DNA of 64,000 bases, taken from assembly GCA_964034945.1 (NCBI GenBank), contig OZ035962.1, positions 71,567,274-71,631,273 of the forward strand. The letters run 5' to 3'. Under the pieces are notes generated by a model that was not told the DNA's origin, searched no databases, and was given only the letters and a program-made list of their open reading frames with translations. The first letter of the stretch is position 1, and each line of letters starts with the position of its first letter. Shown here in pieces: positions 9,405-20,471 of this stretch. Source of the DNA: Chrysopilus asiliformis (Eukaryota > Arthropoda > Insecta > Diptera > Rhagionidae). The position numbers were made by a program, and so were the translations under genes.

Positions 9405-11315
9405 CACTCTAATTCCTGAGGCTCTTTTCCCAGTAAAAATTTCGCTGGGAATCGGCAAAAAATTGCTGGGATTTTAGAGTAAATTGAACTTTACTGTCTC
9501 GCCCAGTAAATTTTATTGGGGTCCCAGTAAAATTTACTAGGTTTCCAGTAAATTTTACTGGGAAGCAAACAGTAATTTTCTCAGATTCCAATATTTCCAC
9601 TAATTTTCCCACATTTTTTTGAAATTACTGGGGTTCCGAGTAAAGTCCCATGAAATTGATTAATACATTGCACTCAAGTTAGGGCTGCCAACTTCTAAAT
9701 GGATGAACAAATTAATTATTGATTTCAGACCTTTCTGGGATACCAACAATATATAAACAATAAAATTTATATAAAATTATAAATGTTGCTTAAAGATGGC
9801 TGTTTCGAAATATTTGTAAAAAAAAACTTTCAAATCTCAAGGTTTTGTTACATTTTTGGTTATTTGGGATCTTTAAAGCTTCAAATTGGCCCCTAAGTAC
9901 TAACTTTATAATGTCACGAATAAGGTAATTTCATAATTTTCGGAAAATAATCGATTTTAACTGAAAAAAATTTAAAAATAAAAGTTTAAATTTTTTAAAA
10001 ATAAGTACCACTGGCCACCCTAAAAAAAGTTCGTTTAAATATTAAATATTACTGGGAGCCCCAGTAAACTTTTATGGGATCCCAGTAAATTTTACTGTCA
10101 TCCCAGTAAATTTTACTGTCATCCCATGAAATTTTACTGGGAGTTTTAGTTAAACCGGCAAGTGCAAGATTCAGCATCAGTATTTCAGTGAAAGTCGGTG
10201 AGACCAGTCAAGTGACTATTCTATATAATGTGCTCTACAAGTGAAGTTGCGGAATTGGCCAGATTTGTGAGAACCGAAGGAGTACAAGAAGAATTCATCC
10301 AGAAATTTTCCGGTAAGTAATTCCTTAAATTTCTTTTTTATGAAGTTCACTGTTAGCGATACTAATTTTTTAAGGTATTAAAGAAGCTACATTTATGGTT
10401 CAATTCAAAATTTGTTTTTACTTAATTCTTTTTCAGAAAGACGAAGACATTCCAAATATCGTGTCACACCAGGATAATCCGCAGCCGTACCTCATTCTTC
10501 AGGGAACTCCACAGTTGGGCGGAACTTTTTATATGATCATTGAAAATAATCGAGTTTTCCTGGGAGAAAATTGCCTTCTTCATACCGTAAGCATAATGTT
10601 GCAAAGCCACTACGTGTTTGGGTTAGAGTACGAGCCAACAAACAACAAATTTTTCAATTTTTTAGAAAATTACATTTTTCTTATGAAAAGGCCCATTGTA
10701 GCGCCAAAAGTCTCAAAACTCTGTAATCAGTTAAATATTGTTAAAAAAAATTCGGGTCAGCAATAAATCATTAATTTGAGTTGATGTGTAATGATGGTTT
10801 TTTTAATTATTTTATTAGTATAATGTTTTTTTACAGGCTTTTCGGTTGGACATCCCAATAAAATTTACTGGGGTCCAAGTAAACAAACCTCGCGATTTAC
10901 TATCAACCCAGTAAAATTTACTCGGACCTCCCAATAAAATTTACTGGGGTCCGAGTAAAAATAACCTCGAGATTTACTGTCGGCCCAGTAAAGTTTACTC
11001 GGACCTCCCAATAAAATTTACTGGGGTCCTAGTAAAAGAAATCTCGAGATTTACTGTCGGCCCAGTAAAGTTTACTCGGACCTCCCAATAAAATTTACTG
11101 GGGTCCGAGTAAAAATAACCTCGAAATTTACTGCCACCCCAGTAAAATTTACTGTGATTCCGAGTATTTTCCATCTTTCCAGATTGGAATTTGTTCGAGG
11201 ATAAAAACGTCACTTTTACTGGGAGCAAATAGTAAATTCAATTTACTGGCAAATTTTACTGGGTTCCCAGTGACTGAGTTTTTACTGGGATCCCAGCAAA
11301 AAAAGAATTAGAGTG
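9405..11315. mobile_element. Element with CCCAGTAAA palindrome arrays, carrying a spliced gene
   Basis: Inverted ends CACTCTAATTC (9405-9415) and GAATTAGAGTG (11305-11315). Three clusters (about 9429-9560, 10045-10145 and 10850-11290) are packed with the near-palindrome CCCAGTAAAATTTACTGGG and its half-sites, frequently preceded by GG[AG]CC or TCCGAG. Between the second and third clusters lies a two-exon coding region at 10228-10766. The element interrupts the repeat at 8880-9404. No certain target duplication is visible, so the exact boundaries are provisional. Confidence 0.65.
10228..10766 (+). CDS. Putative two-exon gene, 136-aa protein of unknown function
   Basis: Exon 1 (10228-10312) starts at an ATG and encodes MCSTSEVAELARFVRTEG followed by VQEEFIQKFS; it looks like the start of a small helical, SAM-like domain. 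A consensus donor, G|GTAAGTAA, follows. The frame of the second exon (KDEDIPNIVSH onward) is restored if the acceptor is the AG at 10439-10440, four bases beyond the stronger TTTTTCAG at 10436. This gives QKFS-DEDIPN, an intron of 128 bp and 411 coding bases including the stop. Using the stronger CAG shifts the frame to an early stop, so either the downstream AG is used or the copy carries a small indel. Exon 2 looks genuinely coding (QPYLILQGTPQLGGTFYMII, a VFGLEYEP motif, FLENYIF) and resembles, from memory, small uncharacterised animal proteins with a Y.VF...Y motif. AATAAA overlaps the stop. Function unknown; an accessory gene of the surrounding transposon is my inference. Confidence 0.55.
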
Positions 11316-11699
11316 CACGACGTCGTTTAGTTTTACTTGCGACTTGATGCTACTTGGGAATAAACTGTTGCAAATCTGCAAGCAACACAGATATTCCAGT
11401 ACACAAAAAAAGTCTGCGTTGAAACTAAAAATAAAACTGCGATATAATAAAGTTAACTACGTTTAAATACAAATTATATTTTCATAAGGTATCTGCCAAC
11501 TTTTGTGACTAATTGTGTGTCGTAAAATTTTCATGCTCTTTTTATGCTTACGGATGAATTTCGTGCCTCTAATTGTTCCTGCTTTAGTATCATTTTATTA
11601 ATACCGATATATGAACCGCGATTGACTAATGATCAAAAATAATTAACCATCAAACATCTATCCAGATGTTTATTTATATTTTTTTTACAAAGCCGCAAA
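11316..11699. other. Unassigned spacer
   Basis: No feature recognised in this A+T-rich segment. Confidence 0.4.
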
Positions 11700-12170
11700 C
11701 CCAAGTGGACATTTCCTATGACGTTTTGTCGGAGCTGTATGAATAAGTAAAATTTCATGGTGAAATTCCCACGGATTGGAATCAAGTAATTCATGTTATA
11801 AAATATTTACCTCCTTGATGAAATAATTCATAGCTAATTTCATATCCATTATCAATTCTGTTCAGTAAATATGTATAGACAAAGAATATTCTTCGATGTA
11901 TGAACACACTTGATTTTTCTAGTATTAGAATTCACAAATCCGATCATTTCTATTAGTATTTCTATGCTGCATAAAAACGTAGTGGGATTATGGAAATGCG
12001 AGATGCAACAATATGAATGTAGTAAGTTGGTCGAAATTTAGGGCTTTTACATATGGCTGATGGCCGAAACAAGATAAAAAATCACATACATTGAAAACAC
12101 GAAAAACACACGGTGGGAGCTTGCAATTTGTAAAAATAAGAAAATATTTTTTAGTAAAATATTTTTTAGT

Positions 12171-13676
12171 AAGTGGCCTATAATGTCATCTTAGGGTAAA
12201 ATGACAAATCGCTCTTCTGGCCTTCCTAAGCTACATAGTTCTCTGATCCTCAACTGTCTCTTGTCATCGGTGGTGAGTTGTTATGCTGTAGAAATTAGGG
12301 AGTCAAAATCGCAAGCAAAACAAAAAAAAAAAACAAGTATGAAAATTTTTTTCGTGCATTTTAAAAAATTTTCTATGGTTGTCAGAAATCAATAGTTGCA
12401 TTTTATATTATGAGAGCTACTGCTCTATAGAGCATTATCTTTAACGTAGATGTTTAGTGGTTCGCTATTAAAACATATAAACCGGTATAATTTTTTTTAA
12501 ATATAAAAGGCAAAATGACATACCTTGCAAAGCCCAAAAAACCATAGTATATCATTGCGCCCTTCTGTATATATAAAAATATTTAGTACTTATATTTGCA
12601 TTTAGGAAAAAATTGAAATCACAAAAACTTTAAATTTTTAGTGGTTGGAAATGTTTTAAACTTTAGAAAAGCGTTCTATGAAGAAATATTTTATGTTTTT
12701 TTAAAACTTTTATTTAGATTGCATTCGTATCTGTCTGTCTGTTTGTTTGTCGGGGTCAAATCTTGCAATCTAATTTTAGCCCACTTCTATTCATCCGATT
12801 GACTTGAAATTTTGTATATATACATAAGTACGATGATAATACAATATTTTCTCTACTGGGTCCCTGTAAGGATAAGGAAAGGTTCTGTAAGGATAACGTG
12901 ATAATGTTTTCCTCAAATTTTCCGGGAAAAATCTCATCTTGGGGTTTTTGGGGTCGATGAATCCGAATTAAGAAGACTGTAAGGATAAAGGAACGTCCTG
13001 TAAAGATAACATGATAATTCCTTTTCTAAAATTTCCCGGGAAAAATCTCATCTTGGGGTTTTTGGAATTGATCAATCCGATTCTGGAATTAAAAAGTCCG
13101 TAAAAATATCTCAGGAAGATAGACGTCATTTTGGATTTTTAGTCATACTAATCAAATACAAAATGACTATAAAGAATAAAATAAAAAAAAAAATAATAAA
13201 AAAGCTTTTTAAAAAAATGCACTAAAAAAATAGTTTTTTGAGTACTGTGTATCAGAAATAAAAGCGAGATAAAAAAAGCATAAAAATAAAATAAAATAAA
13301 TATTTATCTCGGTTTTATTTCAGTGCTCAAAAAATTATTTTTTCCTTTTAAGTGCAGTTTTTAAATAAAAGCTTTTCTAAAAAAAATTTTTTTTTTAAAT
13401 TTTTTTTAAATATATAGATTTTTAATTAAATCGGCATGCGCCCTATGTCATTTTGCTCATCAGGTGGACATCATTTTACCCAACCGGTGGCCTAAAACGA
13501 CAAACCGTTACAAAAATAACATTTAAAAAATCTGCTTCTTTTGCCAAATTTTCTCTTTGAATTTACAAAAGACAATTAATTTATGTAAATTAAAAAAAAA
13601 CGCTTGTTCTGCTCTATTATGTAAAATTCAAGTTCAACCATAAAAAGCAATGTGGTATGTCATTATAGGCCACCTT
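12171..13676. mobile_element. Middle element of the nest (GTGGCCTATAATG ends)
   Basis: The left end AAGTGGCCTATAATG and the right end CATTATAGGCCACCTT are inverted complements with one extra base on the right. The interior repeatedly shows ATGTCATTTT/AAAATGACA and GGTGGCC words. A 64-aa frame at 12201-12395 begins within the left end and is not convincing as a gene. Confidence 0.6.
12705..13390 (+). mobile_element. Innermost element: GTAAGGATAACG Helitron-like family
   Basis: Begins CTTTTATTTAGATTGCATTC with a short GTCTGTCTGTTTG core, then AATCTTGCAATCTAATTTT and GATTGACTTGAAATTTTG, about three tandem monomers around AGGATAACGTGATAATG and GGGGTTTTTGGGGTC, the TATCAGAAATAAAAGCGAGA hairpin near 13250-13320, and an AAATAAAAGCTTTTC end. 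Confidence 0.7.
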
Positions 13677-13904
13677 CCTTTATATTTTCTTAAGCTAAGA
13701 TATGGTCAAAACCAAACTAAAAATTAAGTTAAGGTTCACACCAAATCAATTTTTCAGCATTTTACATATGACGTTAAAGAGTTTTTATGAAATATTTCAT
13801 ATCTGTTTTCGGTATTAAATTCATAGCATGCGATTGAATTTTTTGACTAGTTTCATAATGAAATCCATGTTCATGATGAATTTCTGTAGACTTGTCCACT
13901 TGGG

Positions 13905-15094
13905 AAGGATCAAAGGTCCAGATATTTAGCTTTCCATAAAATTCTGTGTACGATAAAGAAAAATAAAATATACTTATAGTGCGTGTTTGGCCATAAAGAG
14001 AAAATCTCCACTCTCTAGTTTTCTCAATATTTGTGTCTATTTTTGCCTAGTATATTATAATAAGTTATTCTTTCGACCTTCTGTGAAATTCTTTCATTGA
14101 TAATCAGATAAACGATTTTGCCACCGAACAAATGACTATTCCTTCTTCATATCTCATGTCATATACGAGTTTGTATGATGCTGATATATTGAACACATGA
14201 GTACTTATGTAAGTAATGTATCCATGGGTTATATATCCTTTATTGTATATCCACACCCACACAGTTCTCTATTTATCCTAATGCGACTCATTCCTTTAGA
14301 ATACCAGTCGAAATAATAGCAAAGTTAAGAATAGAAGCATTGGCGGGGGTATGGGGGTAAGTCGTGGAATACCATGTACAAGTGGAAATGGGATTGGAAG
14401 TGGTTGGTTGCCTGGATGGATGACTAGAAGTATAGGAAAAGTTGGAAGCAAAAGAAGAACCATTTAAGCTTAATGCTTTACCATTGACATTAGTATGTCG
14501 AAGGCGATAACAAAGTTTTCCTATACCCAAAATATGTTCATTTAATTACACATGAGAGCTTTTATCTTTTCTTATATAGAAATGAGAAGCATTGATATAT
14601 ATTATTAGCGAATATACATTTTATTCATAGTACTAATATAGGTTAGCCTAAATGCCTATACATAGTGCAAAGCTCGACAACAATAAATCGTATGTTGTGA
14701 GCGTGCATTAAAAATTTTTTTATGTTTAAGATATTTTCGCTTCTATGAGTATAAGTATACTGTTTGATGCCATAAATTGTAACCATTTCTCTTAACACTT
14801 CATGCTGTCGAACATAAGTCATAATGGCGCCAACTTCATGCTTCTAGCTAGTTTTTCCTTTGTTCATTTTTTTATACGGTCGTTTTTGGACACTTTCGAA
14901 TTATTGGTTCACTTTAGAATCGAGCCAACTCGAAGCTGATAATAAATGAATAATTTGTAAAATCCATATTATATAAAAACTCTCGACTCAAATCAAATTG
15001 CGGAATGTAGTTTTAAGAATCAATTAATACCGAAAGCCAATCTGCATTGCGATTTTTGGTTAGAATGTAGGCCGATCCAAAATTCTTAGACGTA
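13905..15094. other. Unassigned stretch
   Basis: No repeat ends or conserved protein recognised. The minus-strand frame at 14288-14530 is Ser/Thr/Asn-rich without a domain. The segment 14330-14470 is somewhat richer in G than its surroundings. Confidence 0.35.
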
Positions 15095-15412
15095 CCGGAA
15101 ACCCTCGATTTACGATACATCGATATGAGACGTTTCGATATAAACCGCTCAGTGTTTTGTTCCCAATTTCGATGTACGACGACTAAAACTCTTTTTAAAT
15201 TTAAAACTTTTAATTTTTTTTTTTAAATTTAAAACTTTTAATCTATATTTCTATATAGAGCCATTATTCATAATTTTTAGCCTTATCATTTACACAATGT
15301 ACTGTACATACATAAAAAATGATCAATGAAACCACAAGACTTCGTTATCAACATCTCGATATACAACGTAAAATTTTGCCGCCCAAAAACATTGTAAATC
15401 GAGGGTTTTCTG
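15095..15412. mobile_element. pogo/Tigger-like MITE, 318 bp, TA target
   Basis: TA dinucleotides at 15093-15094 and 15413-15414 flank inverted ends: CCGGAAACCCTCGATTTAC on the left, and CAGAAAACCCTCGATTTAC on the right in reverse complement. The GAAACCCTCGAT motif and TA duplication are typical of pogo-type elements. CGATAT words recur inside. Non-coding. Confidence 0.75.
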
Positions 15413-15478
15413 TATTCCATTAAAATAAGTTTTCCAAAAGCGGGCGAGAAGACTTATGTGCTCACGGAGAAAAATCCA

Positions 15479-15636
15479 AATAGGAATATACGAGACAGTG
15501 GACTCTTCTGCAATGACTCCCTGAAAATAGGGAATTATTCCTATAATTTTGGGAGCATTTCCTATTCTTTTGGCATGAATTCCCTTTTGTTTGGGAGTCA
15601 TTACCAAACAATTTCACTGTCTCGTATATTCCTATT
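15479..15636. mobile_element. Short snap-back MITE with perfect 22-bp ends
   Basis: Left arm 15479-15500 (core AGGAATATACGAGACAGTG) is perfectly complementary to the right arm 15615-15636. The 158-bp element has GGGAATT/AATTCCC-type words inside, so frames on both strands (15323-15607, 15458-15679) are shadows of the palindrome. Confidence 0.75.
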
Positions 15637-15810
15637 TTTTGTAGGAATCTCTCCTATATTTCTCTTCGTACTTTATTAGTTCAATTAAATAGAGATGGAT
15701 TCAGTGTTGTAAGCGTAATTCCATTTTTACTGTAGTTTGTAGAAAATGGCTTGCTGGCACTCAATTTTCTAAACCTTCCGTCATTAAAAGCTTTTATTTA
15801 GCTTGCCTTC

Positions 15811-16530
15811 GTGTCTGTTTGTCTGTCTGTTTGTCTGTCTGTTTGTCTGTCTGTTTGTCTGTCTGTTTGTCTGTCTGTTTGTCTGTCTGTTTGTCTGTCT
15901 GTTTGTCTGTCTGTTTGTCTGTCTGTTTGTCTGTCTGTTTGTCTGTCTGTTTGTCTGTCTGTTTGTCTGTCTGTTTGTCTGTCTGTTTATCTGTCTGTTT
16001 GTCTGTCTGTTTGTCTGTCTGTTTGTCTGTCTGTTTGTCTGTCTGTTTGTCTGTCTGTTTGTCTGTCTGTTTGTCTGTCTGTTTGTCTGTCTGTTTGTCT
16101 GTCTGTTTGTCTGTCTGTTTGTCTGTCTGTTTGTCTGTCTGTTTGTCTGTCTGTTTGTCTGTCTGTTTGTCTGTCTGTTTGTCTGTCTGTTTGTCTGTCT
16201 GTTTGTCTGTCTGTTTGTCTGTCTGTTTGTCTGTCTGTTTGTCTGTCTGTTTGTCTGTCTGTTTGTCTGTCTGTTTGTCTGTCTGTTTGTCTGTCTGTTT
16301 GTCTGTCTGTTTGTCTGTCTGTTTGTCTGTCTGTTTGTCTGTCTGTTTGTCTGTCTGTTTGTCTGTCTGTTTGTCTGTCTGTTTGTCTGTCTGTTTGTCT
16401 GTCTGTTTGTCTGTCTGTTTGTCTGTCTGTTTGTCTGTCTGTTTGTCTGTCTGTTTGTCTGTCTGTTTGTCTGTCTGTTTGTCTGTCTGTTTGTCTGTCT
16501 GTCTGTTTGTCTGTATGTTTGTCTGTCTGT
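15811..16530 (+). repeat. GTCTGTCTGTTT satellite, ~60 units
   Basis: About sixty copies of a 12-bp unit TGTTTGTCTGTC. Apart from one G-to-A change at about 15989 and irregularity after 16500 the array is uniform. Because 12 is a multiple of three and the unit has no stop on most frames, long frames (repeating NRQT or CLFV/CLSV) appear on both strands; these are artefacts. Confidence 0.95.
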
Positions 16531-16831
16531 CAGATTAAATCTTGCAACCCAATTTTGACCCACTTCCACTTGTCCGATTGACTTGAAATTTTGCACACAT
16601 ATTTAAGTCCGATGACAATACAATATTTTCACTACTTCGTCCTTGTAAGGATAACGGAAGGTCCTGTACGGATAACGTGATTATCCTTTTGTCCAAATTT
16701 TCCGGGAAAAAATCTATTCTGGGGGTTTTTGGGGTCGCTGAATACGATTCTCAAGTTAAAAAGCCTGCAAGGACATCTCAAATGTAAGGATATATATTCG
16801 AAGACTAAAAAGAATAAAAAAAAATAAAAAA

Positions 16832-16935
16832 TGTGTATCACAAATATAAAAGCTTTTAAAAAGCGAGATAAAGCATAAAACAATAAAATAAAAATTTATC
16901 TCGCTTTTAAAAAGCTTTTATATTTGTGATACACA
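16832..16935. repeat. Family hairpin with matched changes in both arms
   Basis: Arms 16832-16872 and 16895-16935 pair at all but one of 41 positions. Compared with the copy at 43285-43372, both arms contain the same extra TATAAAAGCTTTTAAAA-like segment and a CAC for CAG change, preserving the pairing. Confidence 0.75.
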
Positions 16936-17030
16936 GCGTCCAGAAAATTATTTTTTTCTTTTTAGTGCATTCTTTTTTAATAAAAGCTTTTTAAAAAAAT
17001 TTTTTTTTTTATTTTTTTTTTTATAATGAA

Positions 17031-17764
17031 ATTCTACGACTTGACGAAAGTTCAACTGGGAAAAAATCAATAACATAATTTTTTAAACAATGCGGTGCAG
17101 GTTTTTAAATTCAGAGATACATACGCTCAAGCAAAAATAAAAAAAAAAAATTTTGAGCGCTCTGTAAATTGAAAAAAAAGTAACAATAATAAGAGATGCG
17201 CTGCAGGCCACATTTTTTCAGAAAAATTGTGTCGCAGGCGAAAAAAATGTACTTTAGAGCAACCTTTATTCGAAATAGAATACGTTTTTCATATTTATTG
17301 TTCGTTTTTTCTTGTTTGAAAAATTATTCCACGAATTTAAAACATTTGGGACAAAAATTTAGTTTCCGGTAAACCTAAATCCAAGGCTATCTCAGCGTGT
17401 AGTCACTCTATTTATGGGAAAAGATATCATGCAATGGGCTGTTTTTATTTAAATGCTTTTAACCTCCTGCTTACCGGTAACCTTTTTTGTATGATGTATT
17501 AACAAACCTCACTTTCATTGAGTGCCAAAATGTAAACGTTTCTTAAAAATTGAAAAATATAAGTTAACAAAACTTTGCTTTGCAATACTTAGTTCCGAAA
17601 AAAAAAATATATAAAAAATAGTATCTTTTCAAATATCTCGAGAACCATTAAAAATACGTAAATACTGTTATATTAAAAAATTTAGAAAATGTTATTCGAT
17701 TTAAATTTTGTCATATTATTTTTTTTCCAAAAGCGAATAGGATTCGAAAAATTTTCAAAAAAAA
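17031..17764. other. Unassigned stretch
   Basis: A+T-rich with runs of A and T. The last ~150 bp (ATATCTCGAGAACCATTAAA near 17632) belongs to the tandem block of the neighbouring family. Confidence 0.4.
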
Positions 17765-18690
17765 ATGAATTTTTACATTCCTTTTCTATAGAAGGAAAGT
17801 ATTGTATTCATGACGGAGACCGACTCGAAAACGGGGACAGATAGAAAATGATCAGTGCAGTGCGACTTTCGTTCCAGGCAAAATTATGAGGATGTCCGTG
17901 CATCTGTCTGTCAGTCTTTCCGTTCAACGTATCTTAAATAACTCGAGAACGCGTTGACCTAGCGACTTGAAATTGTTTGTAAATGAGTTTTACAAAAATC
18001 GTATTTTTATATCAACTTTTGGATGAGTAAAGGGTGCTACACCGGGTACCTCCCATACAATTTTTTTTTGAAAAACACGGTTTTTGGGAAATCTCTCGAA
18101 AACTATGCACTTTTACGAAAAAATGTATATAAGCAAAATTATAGAAAACAAAATTTTCAGCGGTTTATCCGTGTGTCTAGCTGTTCTCAACAAATTTCAA
18201 AAACATAAAAGTTTTTTTGAAAATTTCTCGGAAACTATTCGCTATTATGTAAAAATTGATATAACTAAATTCAAAGGAAATTAAATTTCCTGCATTTTTT
18301 GCTTCAACCGTTTTTACGTATCTTTAATGGTTCTCAAGACATTTCAAAAATATTATTTGTTTCATATTCTTTCCGAAACTAAATTTCGAAGAGGAAAGGC
18401 TTGTGTCGATCACAACTGATATTTTTATTCGTTATAGCTAACGTTATTTTTCCAAAAGTTGATAGAAAATTACAATTTTTGTAAAACTAGTTTTCAAAAA
18501 AATTTAAAGTCGCTAGCTCAACGCGCTCTCGAATTATTTAAGAAACGTAAAATGGACAGACTAACAGACAGATAGACCAACATACAGAAACACATCAGAA
18601 AGTCTCTACTTGCTCGCGTTTTTGAGTCAGTCTCCAATACTTTCACTCCTCCAATACTTTCCCTTTATACCAGAGGAAAGTAAAAAAAGA
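17765..18690. mobile_element. TACTTTCCT Helitron-like family: two divergent ends around a tandem core
   Basis: Reading outwards, the left end (minus strand) and the right end (plus strand) both carry a GAGTC[GA]GTCTCC block and then a TACTTTCC stem-loop next to the border. Inside are CTGTCTGTCAGTCTTTCCG, GACTTGAAATTG and several imperfect ~110-bp repeats of the ATATCTCGAGAACC type. A second copy ends at about 25893. Stem-loop at the end plus a GTCY-type core suggest a Helentron-like (HINE) family. The frames at 18023-18284 are not credible genes. Confidence 0.5.
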
Positions 18691-19901
18691 TTAAATCGCA
18701 AAATTTATTTAAAATGAAATTACAAGACATTTTGGTGAAAAAAAAACCAACCGTGATTGCACTAACCGAACTCCACCTTATGACTAATGAAAAAATCAAT
18801 TATTTCACAAAGGTGGTTTGCAATATTTTTTTTATCGAGCTGAAAATTTCATATCCGCTCCTTCATATTTTGAAATGTTACTGAACCATGCGGTTGAAAT
18901 TTAGATTGAGAAATCAGGAATTAGAAAATCAGATGCGATGTCACAATGAAGCAGGGATGACAGGGTAAAACTACGACTAGGTATGGGGGATGAGACTATA
19001 GTTGGTTCGTTTTATCGTTGAACGAGTGGCATGACATCCATTGGCTTATTGCTGAAAAGGCAATTTAAAGTGTTTGACATATTTATCGTGACGTGTGATT
19101 TATTTTGATTCTATATCAACGGGATTTATGTATGTTTCCCCAAATACCGGCAACTTTTGGTTTGCTCGATATCCAAGAAAAAAGAGAAAAATTTGTTATT
19201 GATAGCTTTGAGATTGGATGAAGTTTTGTTACTAAAATTTCGATGATGTTTGTCCTTCTACATATATGCTGTGTTGGTTTTTTCGAAAACACTTTAAAAA
19301 AAAAACAGCAAATGTAGAATGATAAAAATTCGTATTTATAAAAAGTAAAAGAGCAAAAACGTGTTTTCTAAAAAGATTTACTGGCACTACTACTGAATAA
19401 TTTATTTTTTTGTTTAGTTTAAAGTTTTGGTTTGGTTTTTATGTTTTTATTTGCTGATGATTCTTATCGAAATGAGTTGAATTTATTGAATCAGATTTCG
19501 TATCACAACAAAACATGTTTATGCAGCCAAAAAATTCAATGTTTTTTTTAAATGATAAAAATATTAAATCGGAAAATTTATTGTTGGGGCTGTCCATAAA
19601 CTACTTCACACTTCTAGGGGAGGGTGGAATAGAGTGCTGATGATAAAAAAAATGCAATATAAAAAATTTTGAAAGTAATTCCGAAAACCAGGGGAAAAAA
19701 TGGGCAGAAAAAGTGATATTAACTTTCATGGAAAATTCTGTTTTCAACTTCACAGCAAGTATTGAACTTTCTTTTTTTTAGACTTTTTTTTAAAGTCGGT
19801 TCTATTATTTTAATTTTTTTTTATTTTATACTTTTTAGTGGAAAATAAATATCTGATAAAGAAACATGTAAATCAATTACATTACTGAGTACTCATATAT
19901 G
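18691..19901. other. Unassigned stretch
   Basis: No conserved coding region or transposon ends recognised; A+T-rich with frequent T and A runs. Confidence 0.4.
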
Positions 19902-20410
19902 ATGCTCACTCGTGAGTACTTATTGAATTTTTTTTGGAAATTTTCGGCGATTTTTTTGGAATTTTTTGGCAACATTTTCGGAGAAGTTTTGGTGGGATGA
20001 AGAGGGAAGAAGAGGGAAGAAGAGGAAAAGTTCCTCTGCCTCTCCACTCTTTTTCACCACTTTCACACACTTCTTCGTCCCGCATCGCCCACCCCCTTTT
20101 TAAATCGCCCCACCCTTCCCCACTTTACACTCACCCTCCCCCACTTCACATTCAAACCCTTCCCATTCCCACACTTCCTCCACCTTTGACACATCTCGTA
20201 TCCTTCCCACCCTTCCTTTTGAATGGTTGAAGGAGTTAGCAATATTTCTGATGTGTTCATAACAATAGAAAATATCAAATACTCACGCTCATGAGTACTC
20301 ATAGAGTTTTCAAATGCTCATACTCGTGAGTAAGAGTTTTTGACTAAATATCTGGGTCACTACTCACGGGGTGAATAAATTACTCATGAGCAGTACTCAT
20401 GAGTGAGCAT
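19902..20410. mobile_element. MITE built from ACTCATGAGTA words
   Basis: Inverted ends ATGCTCACTCGTGAGTACT (19902-19920) and AGTACTCATGAGTGAGCAT (20392-20410) match at 18 of 19 positions. Palindromic ACTCATGAGTA-type words fill both flanks. The centre is the strand-biased tract listed next. Confidence 0.75.
19994..20218 (+). repeat. Purine tract followed by long C/T/A-rich tract
   Basis: About 37 bases of A/G (AGAGGGAAGAAGAGGGAAGA) are followed by about 190 bases almost free of G on this strand (CCCACCCTTCCT-type). The open frames on both strands here reflect composition bias. Confidence 0.8.
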
Positions 20411-20471
20411 TTCCAAACTCTGCCTGTAGTTAAACTGAACATAACATAGAAAGATTAAACTCAATATCTCT

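Larger units (their letters stand above)
11700..13904. mobile_element. Outer element of a three-level nest (CCCAAGTGGACA ends)
   Basis: Perfect 12-bp inverted ends CCCAAGTGGACA (11700-11711) and TGTCCACTTGGG (13893-13904). Near the ends the word TTCATGGTGAA or TTCATGATGAA recurs. Most of the 2.2-kb interior is occupied by a second element (12171-13676), itself split by a third (about 12705-13390). Confidence 0.6.
15785..17030 (+). mobile_element. GTAAGGATAACG Helitron-like family copy with expanded core
   Basis: Starts AAAAGCTTTTATTTAGCTTG and ends near AATAAAAGCTTTTT (about 16981-16994). The GTCY core has expanded to about 720 bp (next entry). After it come the conserved AAATCTTGCAACC, GATTGACTTGAAATTTTGCA, one or two GGTCCTG monomers, and a hairpin at 16832-16935 whose two arms both differ from other copies in a matching way. 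Confidence 0.75.

Noticed and set aside
15784..16596. Long open frames (about 240-270 residues) on both strands
   Set aside because: They are translations of a 12-bp microsatellite whose length is a multiple of three; no unique sequence, no start context, and frames on both strands at once.
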